Source: Photobacterium swingsii (lineage in GTDB: Bacteria > Pseudomonadota > Gammaproteobacteria > Enterobacterales > Vibrionaceae). Taken from it: 64,000 bases of DNA. The stretch is taken from contig NZ_AP024853.1 in NCBI RefSeq assembly GCF_024346715.1, forward strand, positions 1,612,001 to 1,676,000, in the 5' to 3' direction. Below the pieces are notes generated by a model that saw only the letters and a list, made by a program, of their open reading frames with translations, was not told the origin of the DNA and did no database searches. The number at the start of each line of letters is the position of its first letter. The first letter of the stretch is position 1. Of the stretch, positions 35,714-45,086 are shown one piece after another. The position numbers and the translations under genes were made by a program.

Positions 35714-36272
35714 CAAAATCTATTTAAATGAGCTGGCTCATCTGACAGAGCTATTTAACTTCTTTAGCTCCGGGCGACATCTTAATCGCTCGGCAGACGC
35801 AGTACTTTGGCATGAACTAGAACAACAAGCAGAGCAGTATCAGCACCTATTTGCCAAGTTAGGTTTTGAGTTGCGTATTGATGGACGAGGGTTTGCTTGG
35901 TTTCATGATGACGATGCTAATCCGAACATCAATAAACAATCACGTCAGTTAGCGCTATTGCTGATGGTGATATTTGACCATCAAGCTGATCGCGGCCGAT
36001 CTCTTGGTCAGTTTTATCAATGGATGATTGATAATACCTTGCTAGATGAGGTTTACGAAAAGCATCAAGAGCTTTTGGATACAGAAGAGCTCGACCAAGA
36101 TGCATTAGCAAAGATACTCGACAACGCAGTGCGAAAAGGTTTTGCCGTTCAAGAAAGCAATCATTGGCGTTTGCTGCCTTCGGTATATCGCTACCTAGAC
36201 CATTTCGAAGCTATTACTGAACAAACATCTGGCAGCAATGCGTCAGCTTATGAGGAAGATGAATCATGCTAA
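35703..36272 (+). CDS. jetB: Wadjet subunit JetB (MukE/KITE-like)
   Basis: About 189 residues. A small protein between the kleisin and the SMC is expected to be the KITE subunit (MukE-like, tandem winged helices) of the Wadjet complex. LAHLTELFNFFSSGRHLNRS starts the first domain, and ILDNAVRKGFAVQESNHWRL with LLPSVYRYLDHFEAI ends the second. I prefer the ATG at 35703, with AAAGGA nine bases upstream, over the ATG at 35694. It overlaps jetA by 11 bases and jetC by 7, so the operon is translationally coupled. Confidence 0.75.
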   Translation: MQTSKIYLNELAHLTELFNFFSSGRHLNRSADAVLWHELEQQAEQYQHLFAKLGFELRIDGRGFAWFHDDDANPNINKQSRQLALLLMVIFDHQADRGRSLGQFYQWMIDNTLLDEVYEKHQELLDTEELDQDALAKILDNAVRKGFAVQESNHWRLLPSVYRYLDHFEAITEQTSGSNASAYEEDESC

Positions 36273-39058
36273 GTTACGGTTTTCAACGTTTAGCGTTAAT
36301 TGGCAGTGCTGGGTACCAGCGAGCAGAGCTTCCTCTTGATGACTCTGTGTCATTAATCGCGCCAAATAACCATGGTAAAACAAGCCTAATAAACGCACTT
36401 CAATTTCTACTCATCATTGATCAAAGAAGGATGGATTTCGGTTCTCATACGCTGGAGAAGGCGCGCCGTTTTTACTTTCCTAACAACAGCGCTTACATCT
36501 TGCTCGAAGTCATCCTACCGCAAACTGGTACCGTGGTGTTTGGCTGTGTTGGTAAAGGAGTAGGTTATGACTACGAGTACTTCGCTTATAAAGGTGAGTT
36601 GAACCTAGATGATTTCCGTCTGGATGACGGCAACACCGTAACTCAACCAAAGCTAGTCAACCACTTAGCAACAAAAAAACATCGAGTCTATAAATTCAAT
36701 GATAAAGAGTTTAGACACTCGATTTATGGCGGTGCAAAAAGTAAGAAGACCAGCGATATCGACTTTACGGTATTCAAACTTGAACACGTAAGTGACGCTC
36801 GCTCGTTCCAGCAAGTCCTCACTAAAACGCTTAGACTCGACAAGTTAAACTCCAGTGATGTCAAAGACTACTTGCTGAAGATATTTAGTCGAGAGCTACC
36901 CAATGCTAGTATCGATTTTAAGCAGGAATGGGAAAAAGCATTTCAAGATATTAACCTAGAGCGTGAGCAGTACCTCGCAGCAGTCAATAATCTGGATACA
37001 ATTCAAGATCTCGAACAAAAGTTTGAGCGTACTTTGTCGCTACGAGGAAAGATCGCTGCATGTCAGCCTAAGGTGAATGAATTGCTGCAGGATTGGCATG
37101 GTTATGTTCGAAGAATGACCGAGAGCTTATCAGCACAACAAGAGAAGCTTGAGCAAACGCAAAGTGAACTGCGAGGTCAAGATATTACCCGTGCAGGTAA
37201 TCGCACAGACTTAACTAATAAACTAGAAGAGTTAAACCTTATCGAGAAGCAGCAACAAGAGCTGGAAGAGCGGTTTACTTTGATCCCGGATCAATCGTTT
37301 TTGGTGAGTCAATTGAAAACTGCAGAGCAAAACTATGACGTTCAGGCTGCTTTGTGTATTCAATCACAACGGTCCTCTTCTGCCTCGATTAGCAAACAGT
37401 TGAAAGAGAAAAAAGATCAGCTGCAAAGGTTGCACTCTCAGCGTCAAACTTTGGGTGACAATTTATACCTTCATCTTTCTAAAGTGCTTAATGTAGATGA
37501 ATTAGAAAAGCTGAACAAAGTACTTAGCCAACAAGTGATGCAATTGCCACCTTCGCAGTATTCATTTGACATCAATCAGCTTCGACACATGCTCAATGGT
37601 GAATCGCCTGAGCAACTTTCGCTTTCAGGTTTAAAACTCTCCCTTGATGAGCTTGTGCATCAGCATGTTCAAAAAACAGAGCAGGAGTTGATGGAGGAAA
37701 TAGGCGATGTAAATAAGCAAGTAACGGAATTAAAACAACTGCTTGAGGCAAGTAGAGAAAGTGAGGCTGCTGAGAGAAAGAAGAACGAATTAAATCAAGC
37801 AGTAAAACAGTGTGAGCAATACTTGAGGGACTACGAGCAGCTGCAACAATTAACTAAAGGTCAGGCCCAGAGAAACGAGCAAAGACTGACGTTTGAGAGT
37901 CAGCTGGTAACGATTAATACTGAGCTTGATAACGCGGATAAGAAGCATAGAGAACTCACGCAGAAAATCGGTGAGATTGCGGACAAGTTAAGTCAGCTGT
38001 CTACGGACGATAGCAAGGTTGAAAAGCTAAAGAATCAAAGAATAGATGACCAAGCGCTGTTTACTGTTTTATCTGACCAACCACACACACCATGGCTGCT
38101 TACGGATGAGTGGTCTTTGGAGTACCTACCTGTTCGTATCGAACAGTACATCGAAGATTGCAAAGACCTCGATAAGTTGTCCAAAGAATTGCGTCAAATG
38201 AAAAACGACTTGAGTCAAAAAGGCCTCACTAAGTTCCAGGTGGCTCAAAGTCAGGATGAAGAGTTAAAAGGCATCATTCAATTCAGTCATTGTTTAGATA
38301 ATGAGAAGAAAGCGCTGGAAAGACGTGCCCGCTCGGCAGTGGTCAACGTCACCGCGAGTCTAAGAGAACTGCGCAGTGGCTTTTACACTTTGCAAAGTAA
38401 GATGAAGGAATTCAACCGATTAATCAGTCACAGGCAGTTATCGGATCTTAAAACATTTAAAATTGAACCAGTTGAGGAGAGCCAGCTTGTAGATGCGATG
38501 AATGTACTGATACAGCAAGCAGAGCAAACAGAAAGTGGACAGAGCTTCGAGCTATTCGATCAAGCCAGCATTCTCGATGATGTTGAGCTAGATAGGGCTA
38601 AAAACTTGCTGATAGAAGAAGGCAACGCTCGCCAAGGTCTAAGAGTGGCAGACTTGTTCAGGCTTGAGTTTGTCGTCGCAAAGCATAGGCAGCAACCAGA
38701 GTCATTTGAAGATATTGATAGTGCGGCTTCTAACGGAACAGTCTTGATGGCCAAGCTTGTGACCGGCCTAGCGATGCTTCATCTAATGCAAGATAAACGT
38801 CATAAAATGAAAGCAGTATGTTATTTGGATGAGGCGTTGGCCCTGGACACAAAGAACCAAACTAATTTGATAGAGATTGCTGATCAATTTGGTTTTGCAC
38901 TAATTTTTGCATCACCTGCGCCGTTAACCACGGCACGTTATTGTGTGCCTATCCACCAGGCAAATGGTAAGAACCACATCAGCAAAAATAGCTGGCAGAT
39001 TTTCGAACCAATTAAGAGTCAAGAACTGTCGCAACCACAAGTAGAGCCATCACTATGA
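36266..39058 (+). CDS. jetC: Wadjet SMC-like ATPase JetC
   Basis: 930 residues with SMC architecture. Walker A is at the N-terminus (LIAPNNHGKTSLINALQFLL, residues 30-49). A long coiled coil from about 270 to 780 is rich in Gln, Glu and Leu and broken near the middle where a hinge is expected. The C-terminal head has a signature-like stretch (SNGTVLMAKLVTGLAML) and Walker B with catalytic Glu (VCYLDEALALD, about 850). In Wadjet this motor extrudes loops of plasmid DNA until the JetD nuclease cuts. It is somewhat shorter than well-studied JetC proteins, which may point to another subtype. Confidence 0.88.
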   Translation: MLSYGFQRLALIGSAGYQRAELPLDDSVSLIAPNNHGKTSLINALQFLLIIDQRRMDFGSHTLEKARRFYFPNNSAYILLEVILPQTGTVVFGCVGKGVGYDYEYFAYKGELNLDDFRLDDGNTVTQPKLVNHLATKKHRVYKFNDKEFRHSIYGGAKSKKTSDIDFTVFKLEHVSDARSFQQVLTKTLRLDKLNSSDVKDYLLKIFSRELPNASIDFKQEWEKAFQDINLEREQYLAAVNNLDTIQDLEQKFERTLSLRGKIAACQPKVNELLQDWHGYVRRMTESLSAQQEKLEQTQSELRGQDITRAGNRTDLTNKLEELNLIEKQQQELEERFTLIPDQSFLVSQLKTAEQNYDVQAALCIQSQRSSSASISKQLKEKKDQLQRLHSQRQTLGDNLYLHLSKVLNVDELEKLNKVLSQQVMQLPPSQYSFDINQLRHMLNGESPEQLSLSGLKLSLDELVHQHVQKTEQELMEEIGDVNKQVTELKQLLEASRESEAAERKKNELNQAVKQCEQYLRDYEQLQQLTKGQAQRNEQRLTFESQLVTINTELDNADKKHRELTQKIGEIADKLSQLSTDDSKVEKLKNQRIDDQALFTVLSDQPHTPWLLTDEWSLEYLPVRIEQYIEDCKDLDKLSKELRQMKNDLSQKGLTKFQVAQSQDEELKGIIQFSHCLDNEKKALERRARSAVVNVTASLRELRSGFYTLQSKMKEFNRLISHRQLSDLKTFKIEPVEESQLVDAMNVLIQQAEQTESGQSFELFDQASILDDVELDRAKNLLIEEGNARQGLRVADLFRLEFVVAKHRQQPESFEDIDSAASNGTVLMAKLVTGLAMLHLMQDKRHKMKAVCYLDEALALDTKNQTNLIEIADQFGFALIFASPAPLTTARYCVPIHQANGKNHISKNSWQIFEPIKSQELSQPQVEPSL

Positions 39059-39942
39059 GCCAGGTATTGGTTAAAGCACTAACGCGACTAATCGAGGTAT
39101 ACCCTGATTCCATCGCTGGAAGTACATTGACGCCATCTCAGAAGAAGCAGCTTGAAGAGTTCAGCCGCAAAACTCAGAGTGTACAAGTTACCCCTAAAGG
39201 CCGTGGCGTTGTCTACGGAATCCTAGATATCGATGTCGTTAAAGTCACACTGGAGCAGTTGGCACCAAATCAAAACTTGTCTTCATCTGTTCCGCAACGA
39301 GCGGTAAACATAGCCTCCACACGCAGTAGTAAGCAAGGGTATGCAGGTCACGATGTTACCTACGTTCTAGCTAAAACAGCTGCTAATCCGCGATGGGAAG
39401 TTTCTGGAGGAGTACTAACTGAACACTTAAATGTAGCGACAGATGAGTTTGGCGTTTTTTCCCTTGAAGTGGGTGGAGAAAGAAATAGGGATCTTAACAC
39501 TCATCATTCTATTTGGCTGGTGGAAAACCAAGCATTGTTTGACCGCCTAGATTGGTTACCCAATAACGAACCCACTACCGTTATTTGGTACAGAGGGCAT
39601 CTACACAACAAACTGATCGAATGGCTATCGGTGCCTAAAAGGGCACCGATAGTCTATTTTTTCTCTGATTATGATGGAGTAGGACTGAATAACTACCGCC
39701 GCCTTAAAGATAAGTTAGAAGAAAGAACTGAGTTTTGGATGATGCCGAATTGGAAAGAACTATTGGTGCGTTATGGACAAAATCAGCTTTGGAATGATAC
39801 TGCTCGTGAATTTAAATCTTTCGAGAGAAACAGCCAAAGACTTTTAGAACTTTCTTCAGCGTTACGAGAGCTTGTGACAGAAATGAAGAAACAAGGTTCA
39901 GCTTTGGAGCAAGAGGCCGTTTGGTTGGAAATTGTGAAATGA
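39055..39942 (+). CDS. jetD: Wadjet Toprim nuclease JetD
   Basis: 295 residues. The C-terminal half holds a Toprim-like acidic site: IVYFFSDYDGVGLNNYRRLK (about residues 198-217) carries the DxD, and TTVIWYRGHL precedes it. JetD is the subunit that cleaves the small circular plasmid trapped by the SMC motor. The N-terminal part (LTRLIEVYPDSIAGSTLTPS) would be the JetABC-contacting arm. It is clearly shorter than the roughly 380 residues I recall for type I JetD, so the subtype is uncertain. It overlaps jetC by 4 bases. No obvious terminator follows. Confidence 0.8.
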   Translation: MSQVLVKALTRLIEVYPDSIAGSTLTPSQKKQLEEFSRKTQSVQVTPKGRGVVYGILDIDVVKVTLEQLAPNQNLSSSVPQRAVNIASTRSSKQGYAGHDVTYVLAKTAANPRWEVSGGVLTEHLNVATDEFGVFSLEVGGERNRDLNTHHSIWLVENQALFDRLDWLPNNEPTTVIWYRGHLHNKLIEWLSVPKRAPIVYFFSDYDGVGLNNYRRLKDKLEERTEFWMMPNWKELLVRYGQNQLWNDTAREFKSFERNSQRLLELSSALRELVTEMKKQGSALEQEAVWLEIVK

Positions 39943-40283
39943 TGGATCCTAGTTTCACTTCACTTAGGATCTAAAGCTTCCGAAATTTAGACTGGAGTTT
40001 TAGCATATTTTTTAAGGGAGCAGAGACTCTCAATTTGAAGATTAACGGCTATATCGCTACACGAGTTTTTTGATGGTTTATATGCTCCTATTTGTTAGGA
40101 AGGTATGCGTGTATGCGTTATAAAAATAGCTAAGTAGCTTGGAATAATGCTCCCTGACACTAAATGGCAAGTTTGTGCTGAGATTGATGATTATGATTTG
40201 TTTCTGACTTAAGACGTCTCTTTATCTAAGCGATGAAGATGACAGTAACTGAAGCCAAATATGAGCTCTAATTGGAGATCGAT
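39943..40283. other. Intergenic region, nothing recognised
   Basis: About 340 bases between jetD and a small secreted protein. No ORF of coding character or strong hairpin was seen; a promoter for the 40284 gene is expected here. Confidence 0.5.
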
Positions 40284-40604
40284 ATGAAACTAATTAAAAC
40301 ACTTTCTTTAGCTTTGATAGTGCTAGCTACAAATGCTTATGCAATCACCGATGCTAGTAAGGTCGGTGCGAATGCCGGTGCGATGGTTTATTGTTATGAC
40401 CATGTCGCGAGCTCAGATCAACGCTCTAAATATCAAGTCCTTAAGCTTCAGTCTTATGAGCAATATAAAGATCTACCTTCAAATGAACGTGCGCGAGCAC
40501 TACTGATGAAGAAGGCTGCAGAAGACGGTGACTACCTTGGCGATCGTTTAGATAAGCGTCGATGTGATAGCCTTCGAAAGATGCTTTATATTCAATATAA
40601 CTAA
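40284..40604 (+). CDS. Small secreted protein of unknown function
   Basis: 106 residues with a clear signal peptide (KTLSLALIVLATNAYA, cut before ITDASK). The mature protein of about 85 residues is charged and helical, with two cysteines (MVYCYDH and KRRCDSLR) that could form a disulfide in the periplasm. I chose the ATG at 40284, which follows GGAG; a TTG twelve bases earlier lies on that ribosome site. I recognise no family. It lies inside the island repeats, so it may be cargo, or a chromosomal gene caught between them. Confidence 0.65.
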   Translation: MKLIKTLSLALIVLATNAYAITDASKVGANAGAMVYCYDHVASSDQRSKYQVLKLQSYEQYKDLPSNERARALLMKKAAEDGDYLGDRLDKRRCDSLRKMLYIQYN

Positions 40605-40656
40605 TAGGGAAGGGAGAGAGCTTGATGTTACTAAATTAAGCCTTTTGCCTCTAACA

Positions 40657-40688
40657 GGTCTAGTTGCATAGCAGCTAGGCCCTTTTAT
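40657..40688 (+). terminator. Probable terminator
   Basis: GGTCTAG and CTAGGCC can pair (one G-T) around an 11-base loop, followed by CTTTTATT, about 50 bases after the small secreted protein gene. Confidence 0.45.
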
Positions 40689-40924
40689 TGCGATGAACAC
40701 TGAACTTGTATTCTACCTATTTGGGTCAAACGTTCTCGGCTATTGAAGTTATTTGGGACTTTGCTCCGCTGTCACAATCAATGTTTGTATGATCTGTTAA
40801 GCATTTTCTGTTATTACCCGAAGCTAGCAAAACGGGTATTAAGTGGAGACTAACCCACTTAATTAACACTTTGACTTGGGTGGCACCTTTTACTGTAGTG
40901 CCAAACAGCAATCTTCAAATCAGA

Positions 40925-41056
40925 TTAGAAGCTGTAGCCAACACCAGCGCCAACTACCATATTTTTTTGAGAGAACTTACCTTGTGCGTAAGCCATAGAG
41001 CCTTTAACAGAGATGCCGTTTTCAAAGCTGTTAGAAGCGCCGATTGCGATAGCTGA
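40925..41056 (-). pseudogene. 3' remnant of a trimeric autotransporter (YadA anchor)
   Basis: Read on the minus strand, this gives AIAIGASNSFENGISVKGSM, then AYAQGKFSQKN, and the terminal strand MVVGAGVGYSF followed by a stop. It matches the last beta strands of the YadA-type membrane anchor, including the final aromatic residue expected of an outer-membrane barrel. Only about 43 residues remain. Upstream of them no signal peptide, stalk or head is found before the island repeat at 41115, so the rest of the adhesin has been lost. A hairpin GGCAC / GTGCC at about 40880-40902 may be its old terminator. Confidence 0.72.
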
Positions 41057-41114
41057 AAGGCTTAAATTTACCGCCTATAAGTAAGACTGGCACTTACTTG
41101 TTTCTAAGCAACTC

Positions 41115-41178
41115 CGTAACTAGAATTTTTCTATTGTGATGATCTTAATACTTTATTGTATTTGCTGAAATTAATAGT
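41115..41178 (+). repeat. Right direct repeat bounding the defence island
   Basis: 64-bp partner of 20016-20078, same orientation, with three substitutions and one extra T. Flanking sequences on either side of the two copies are not similar, so the match is limited to this unit. Confidence 0.7.
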
Positions 41179-41191
41179 AGGGTCATTACGA

Positions 41192-41329
41192 ATGAAACTT
41201 AGTGTTAATTGTGCTGCAACCGTAATGAATCACTGCGCTATTACTACCCCAACTGATTACCTTAGCCAAACCTTTGGTGAAAAACTACTAGCACCAAAAT
41301 TTCCCGCATGCTTGTCACAAAAACAATAG
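41192..41329 (+). CDS. Possible 45-residue ORF
   Basis: ATG-initiated ORF (MKLSVNCAATVMNHCAIT at the start, ending FPACLSQKQ) just after the right repeat. It has three cysteines and no signal peptide. There is no ribosome site worth naming. It may be a gene fragment exposed by island insertion; support is weak. Confidence 0.25.
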   Translation: MKLSVNCAATVMNHCAITTPTDYLSQTFGEKLLAPKFPACLSQKQ

Positions 41330-41443
41330 CCTTCCTGAATGTAAGCTGAAATACAGGATGATTCAACTTTGAATTATTTGTTTGATGTTGAATTATATAT
41401 TGGTGAGTTCTAATAATCTGTATTGATATCTAACGAGGTCAAA

Positions 41444-43363
41444 ATGAATAAACGACTAGACCTATCAGTAAGCGATAATGTGCTTGAGTCGCCACAACGT
41501 CGTCACTTTTTCAGAGCAAGCGCAGGTGCTGCTGCCGCAGCTGCAATGGTAACGCCTATTGCTAAAGCAGTCGCTTCTGGAACGACGCAGAGGACACAAA
41601 CAGGGATTAATGGCAAAACCGTGTTGTACGTTAATGGGAAGATTTACCAAGGTGGTAAAGATAGCCAAGCTTGGAATGAAGCTTTTGCAGTAACGGGTGA
41701 TCGTTTTTCAAAAGTTGGTACAACGGATGAAATTCTTAAGTTGCGTACACCTGATACTTTAGTCGTTGATCTCCGTGGCCATACTGTTTTGCCTGGATTA
41801 ATTGATGATCACATGCATCCAGAAATGGCGGTAGAAAATCAATTCAATGTGAATGTTGATGAATTGTCTACTACTTGGGATGGGTTTAAGGCCTTGGTTA
41901 AAAAGGAAATGCGCGATAATCCACATAAGGAGTGGGTCTTCGGTGGCAATCTAGATTATCTATGGGACGATGGTAGTAACATCCTTATGTTTGGGCAGCC
42001 TTCGCATAAGAAAATTCTTGATGAGTTGATCCCTGATAAACCTGCGTTCTTCTGGGAATGCTCTGGCCATGCAGCACTCGTTAACTCTAAGGCACTTGAG
42101 GTCTGCGGAATAACGAAAGATACGCCCGATCCTAAAGGTGGTCATTTTGTAAGAGATGAGAATGGTGAGCCCACAGGTGTATTACGTGAACTTGCCGCAA
42201 ACGTTGCTTGGGAAAAGTGGATTGAAACCTTACCGTCTGTGCAAGAACTAGGTGACAAGCAGCTAAAACCTATCTTTAGTTACATTAATAGCTTTGGTAT
42301 TACCTCGGTAAGCGAAGTGTGGTCACGTGAGAAATATGGCCGCGCTTACAAGTATCTTGATGACAAAGATGATCTCACTGTCCGCCTCGCTGTGTACATT
42401 ACCGCAGAGGTCGATTTTGTTACCGAAAAAATGAAAAAGACAGCCTTTGATTACATCTATAACCACAAGGACTACAACGGTAAACAAGTGAAGATACTTG
42501 GTGTTAAGTATATTCTTGATGGTGCTGCGGCTGGTCAAACAGCTGTTGTGGTTGAGCCCTATGAGAGGACTAATGGCTACCATGGTCCGTGGCGTAACAC
42601 GCCTGAGCAGTTTAAAGAGGGGCTTGCCCGATACGATGCGATGGGGCTATGTGTTTATGCACACTGCGCGGGAGATGGAGCAGCCCGTCTTGTATTAGAT
42701 TCTGTTGAAGAATTGCGTAAGCAACCAGGTAATAATGCTAAGCAGCTAAAACACCGTGTTGCCCACGTTGCTATGGTTCACCCTGATGATGTAGACCGCT
42801 TTGCAAAGCTTGGTGTGCATGCCGAGTTTTCGCCTGTTTTTTGGTATGACATGGCGGCTATTCGTATTGTCGAACAAGACATTGGTACGCATCGTGTGCA
42901 TAAATACATGTACCCAATGAAGCCTATTGTAGATAGTGGCGCTTCTGTTTCTATCGGTACAGACTGGACGGTGACCCCCGTTAATCCTTGGTTCGCAATA
43001 GAAACAGCGGTAACACGCCGTGGTGTAGGCTTGAAAGAAGGCCCAACAATGAATGCTGAAGAACATGCTGTGCCACTTGAAACAGCGGTTTGGATGTACA
43101 CACAAGCTAACGCAGACAGCCAGCAGCGAGGCGAAGAGATTGGCTCCATTACAGCAGGCAAGTACGCTGATTTTGCGGTTATTGATCAAAATATCTTTGA
43201 TGTGCCGATTACTGATGTCCATAAAACTAAAGTACTCAGTACTGTGCTTGGTGGGCGTGATGTTTACTTGAGTTCACGAGTAGAAGATATTCTTGAGCTT
43301 GGTAATTTGACTGGTGATTATGAGAATAATATGACGTTTTCATCTCTTGGTCGTAATTTCTAA
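41444..43363 (+). CDS. Tat-exported amidohydrolase (YtcJ-like)
   Basis: 639 residues. The N-terminus carries a twin-arginine signal (SPQRRHFFRASAGAAAAAAM), so the protein is exported folded. The body is a metal-dependent amidohydrolase of the YtcJ/amidohydrolase-3 group: the metal motif TVLPGLIDDHMHPEM, the distal His in CVYAHCAGDGA, and the C-terminal DWTVTPVNPWFAIETAV plus ITAGKYADFAVID, which closes the small beta domain. The family hydrolyses amide or imide bonds in varied small molecules; the substrate is unknown. I chose the ATG at 41444, with GAGG upstream, over a TTG 21 bases earlier. It is a single gene followed by a terminator. Confidence 0.87.
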   Translation: MNKRLDLSVSDNVLESPQRRHFFRASAGAAAAAAMVTPIAKAVASGTTQRTQTGINGKTVLYVNGKIYQGGKDSQAWNEAFAVTGDRFSKVGTTDEILKLRTPDTLVVDLRGHTVLPGLIDDHMHPEMAVENQFNVNVDELSTTWDGFKALVKKEMRDNPHKEWVFGGNLDYLWDDGSNILMFGQPSHKKILDELIPDKPAFFWECSGHAALVNSKALEVCGITKDTPDPKGGHFVRDENGEPTGVLRELAANVAWEKWIETLPSVQELGDKQLKPIFSYINSFGITSVSEVWSREKYGRAYKYLDDKDDLTVRLAVYITAEVDFVTEKMKKTAFDYIYNHKDYNGKQVKILGVKYILDGAAAGQTAVVVEPYERTNGYHGPWRNTPEQFKEGLARYDAMGLCVYAHCAGDGAARLVLDSVEELRKQPGNNAKQLKHRVAHVAMVHPDDVDRFAKLGVHAEFSPVFWYDMAAIRIVEQDIGTHRVHKYMYPMKPIVDSGASVSIGTDWTVTPVNPWFAIETAVTRRGVGLKEGPTMNAEEHAVPLETAVWMYTQANADSQQRGEEIGSITAGKYADFAVIDQNIFDVPITDVHKTKVLSTVLGGRDVYLSSRVEDILELGNLTGDYENNMTFSSLGRNF

Positions 43364-43387
43364 GAAGCCTCCTTTCTGTCATTTGTT

Positions 43388-43424
43388 AATAAAGCTGCCA
43401 ACATAATGCTGGTGGCTTTATTGC
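43388..43424 (+). terminator. Rho-independent terminator
   Basis: Arms AATAAAGC / GCTTTATT enclosing a further GCCA / TGGT pairing, 25 bases after the amidohydrolase. Confidence 0.7.
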
Positions 43425-43676
43425 ATTCGTATCTTCTATTGTTTGCTGCCAAGCTCTTCATGTTTAGCTTCTGTCATTATTTTTTGAATACCATTCATTA
43501 ATAAGATGTATTGTTACGAATAAGGATTGAGCCTTGAGCGCATAGTTTTTGTGATGAAGCTAAAAAAGGTTATCAATTCTGAGCGGTTGTCATTTAATAT
43601 GTTCGCGAGAGGTATTTTTGATGGTAGCTTTATACCGTCTATTGTGCGTAAACAGAGAATAATAAGAGACAATCCG

Positions 43677-44975
43677 ATGTTTAGTAGAAAGTTAAAGCAG
43701 CAGTTAGCCGCTGTGCAGAGTGAGAATACGCAGCTTCAATCGATTGTAAGCTCGATTCAATCGGAAATGGCAACTATCGAATTTGATCTTGAAGGACGAA
43801 TCCTAGGTGCCAATCCACATTTTTTAGATATTGTTGGTTATTCATTATCTGACGTTGTAGGTAAACACCACAGCGCAATGTGTTTTAAAGCCTTTGCTGA
43901 CAGTGCCGAATATCGTCAATTTTGGCAGAATTTAAAAGCAGGCAGGGCAACGCACGGTACGTTTGAGCGCAAGAACAAGCAGGGTGAGGCGATTTGGCTT
44001 GAAGCGACCTATTTTCCGATTAAGCAAGATGGCGCGGTCGTGAAGGTTATGAAAATTGCTTCAGACGTAACTGAAGTTAAAAACGAGTCAATTGCTCAGC
44101 AGAATGTATTAGCGGCACTAAACCGTTCTCAAGCGACGATTGAATTTGACCCAACAGGCATCATTTTAACCGCGAACCAAAACTTTTTGAGTACTGTTGG
44201 CTATTCATTGGAGCAAATTCGAGGCCAGCATCACCGTATGTTCTGCGATGAGGCTTTCTATTCTGATAACCCAACGTTTTGGCAAGATCTTGCGAAAGGC
44301 CATTTTAAGTCAGGACAGTTCTTACGAAAGAACAGCTATGGCGATAATGTATGGCTAGAAGCGACTTATAACCCGATTTTGGATGCGTCAGGCAATGTGG
44401 TTAAGGTGATTAAGTTTGCATCGAATATCACAGAGCAGATCAAAAAGAGCGAAGCGGTCGCTCAGGCGGCGGATGTTGCGTATAGCACCTCGGTTGAAAC
44501 GGCTCAGATTGCCAAGCAAGGTTCAGAATTATTGACGGATTCTGTTGAAGTGTCTGCCAAAATATCAGAACAAGTTGAAAGCACTTCAGAGCAATTGCAA
44601 TTGTTGAATACTAAGTCGCAGAACATTGAAGCGATTGTATCAACAATTAAGGAAATAGCCGATCAAACCAACTTACTTGCACTGAATGCTGCGATTGAAG
44701 CTGCACGCGCGGGTGAGCAAGGTCGCGGCTTTGCCGTGGTGGCCGATGAGGTTCGACAACTAGCATCGCGCACCAGCCAATCAACCAGTGAAATCGCGGC
44801 TGTTGTGGCAGAAAATAGAACCTTAACGGATCGTGTAACAACGAGTATGCGTGAAGTGGCAACGATCAGTAACGAAGGCATGAATAAGATTGCTGAAGTA
44901 TCGACGGTGATGGATGAGATCTACACTGGTGCTGAGAATGTATCGCAGACAGTAATGAGCTTGTCTGAAAGCTAA
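43677..44975 (+). CDS. Soluble two-PAS methyl-accepting chemotaxis protein
   Basis: 432 residues without a membrane segment. Two PAS domains follow one another (about 30-140 with TIEFDLEGRILGANPHFL, and about 150-265 with TIEFDPTGIILTANQNFL), then a short signalling coiled coil. Its hairpin tip is canonical (ADQTNLLALNAAIEAARAGE then GRGFAVVADEVRQLASRTS), so it should couple to CheA/CheW. This layout resembles BdlA and Aer2-like cytoplasmic sensors of redox or flavin/haem signals. I chose the ATG at 43677, because MFSRKLKQQL is a common start in this group; a TTG 150 bases earlier would add an unlike leader. The C-terminal helix is short. Confidence 0.85.
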   Translation: MFSRKLKQQLAAVQSENTQLQSIVSSIQSEMATIEFDLEGRILGANPHFLDIVGYSLSDVVGKHHSAMCFKAFADSAEYRQFWQNLKAGRATHGTFERKNKQGEAIWLEATYFPIKQDGAVVKVMKIASDVTEVKNESIAQQNVLAALNRSQATIEFDPTGIILTANQNFLSTVGYSLEQIRGQHHRMFCDEAFYSDNPTFWQDLAKGHFKSGQFLRKNSYGDNVWLEATYNPILDASGNVVKVIKFASNITEQIKKSEAVAQAADVAYSTSVETAQIAKQGSELLTDSVEVSAKISEQVESTSEQLQLLNTKSQNIEAIVSTIKEIADQTNLLALNAAIEAARAGEQGRGFAVVADEVRQLASRTSQSTSEIAAVVAENRTLTDRVTTSMREVATISNEGMNKIAEVSTVMDEIYTGAENVSQTVMSLSES

Positions 44976-45005
44976 CGGTCGTTTGAATTATAAGCTAGAA
45001 ATAGC

Positions 45006-45033
45006 AAAGCCAGAGTATGACTCTGGCTTTGTT
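45006..45033. terminator. Terminator between convergent genes
   Basis: Stem AAAGCCAGAG / CTCTGGCTTT with a TATGA loop, lying between the chemotaxis gene and convergent dcuC. Confidence 0.8.
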
Positions 45034-45086
45034 GTATTTACCTGTATGCTAGAAGCCTAGCGTTTAGATATCTAGCGTTAGGCCAC

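Noticed and set aside
20298..39942. BREX or DISARM label for the island
   Set aside because: No methyltransferase, PglZ, BrxL or DrmA-like gene was seen; the WYL regulator alone is not diagnostic.
42746..43222. 158-codon minus-strand ORF inside the amidohydrolase gene
   Set aside because: A shadow of a strongly supported gene; its translation is rich in Cys, His and Asn with no domain and no ribosome site.
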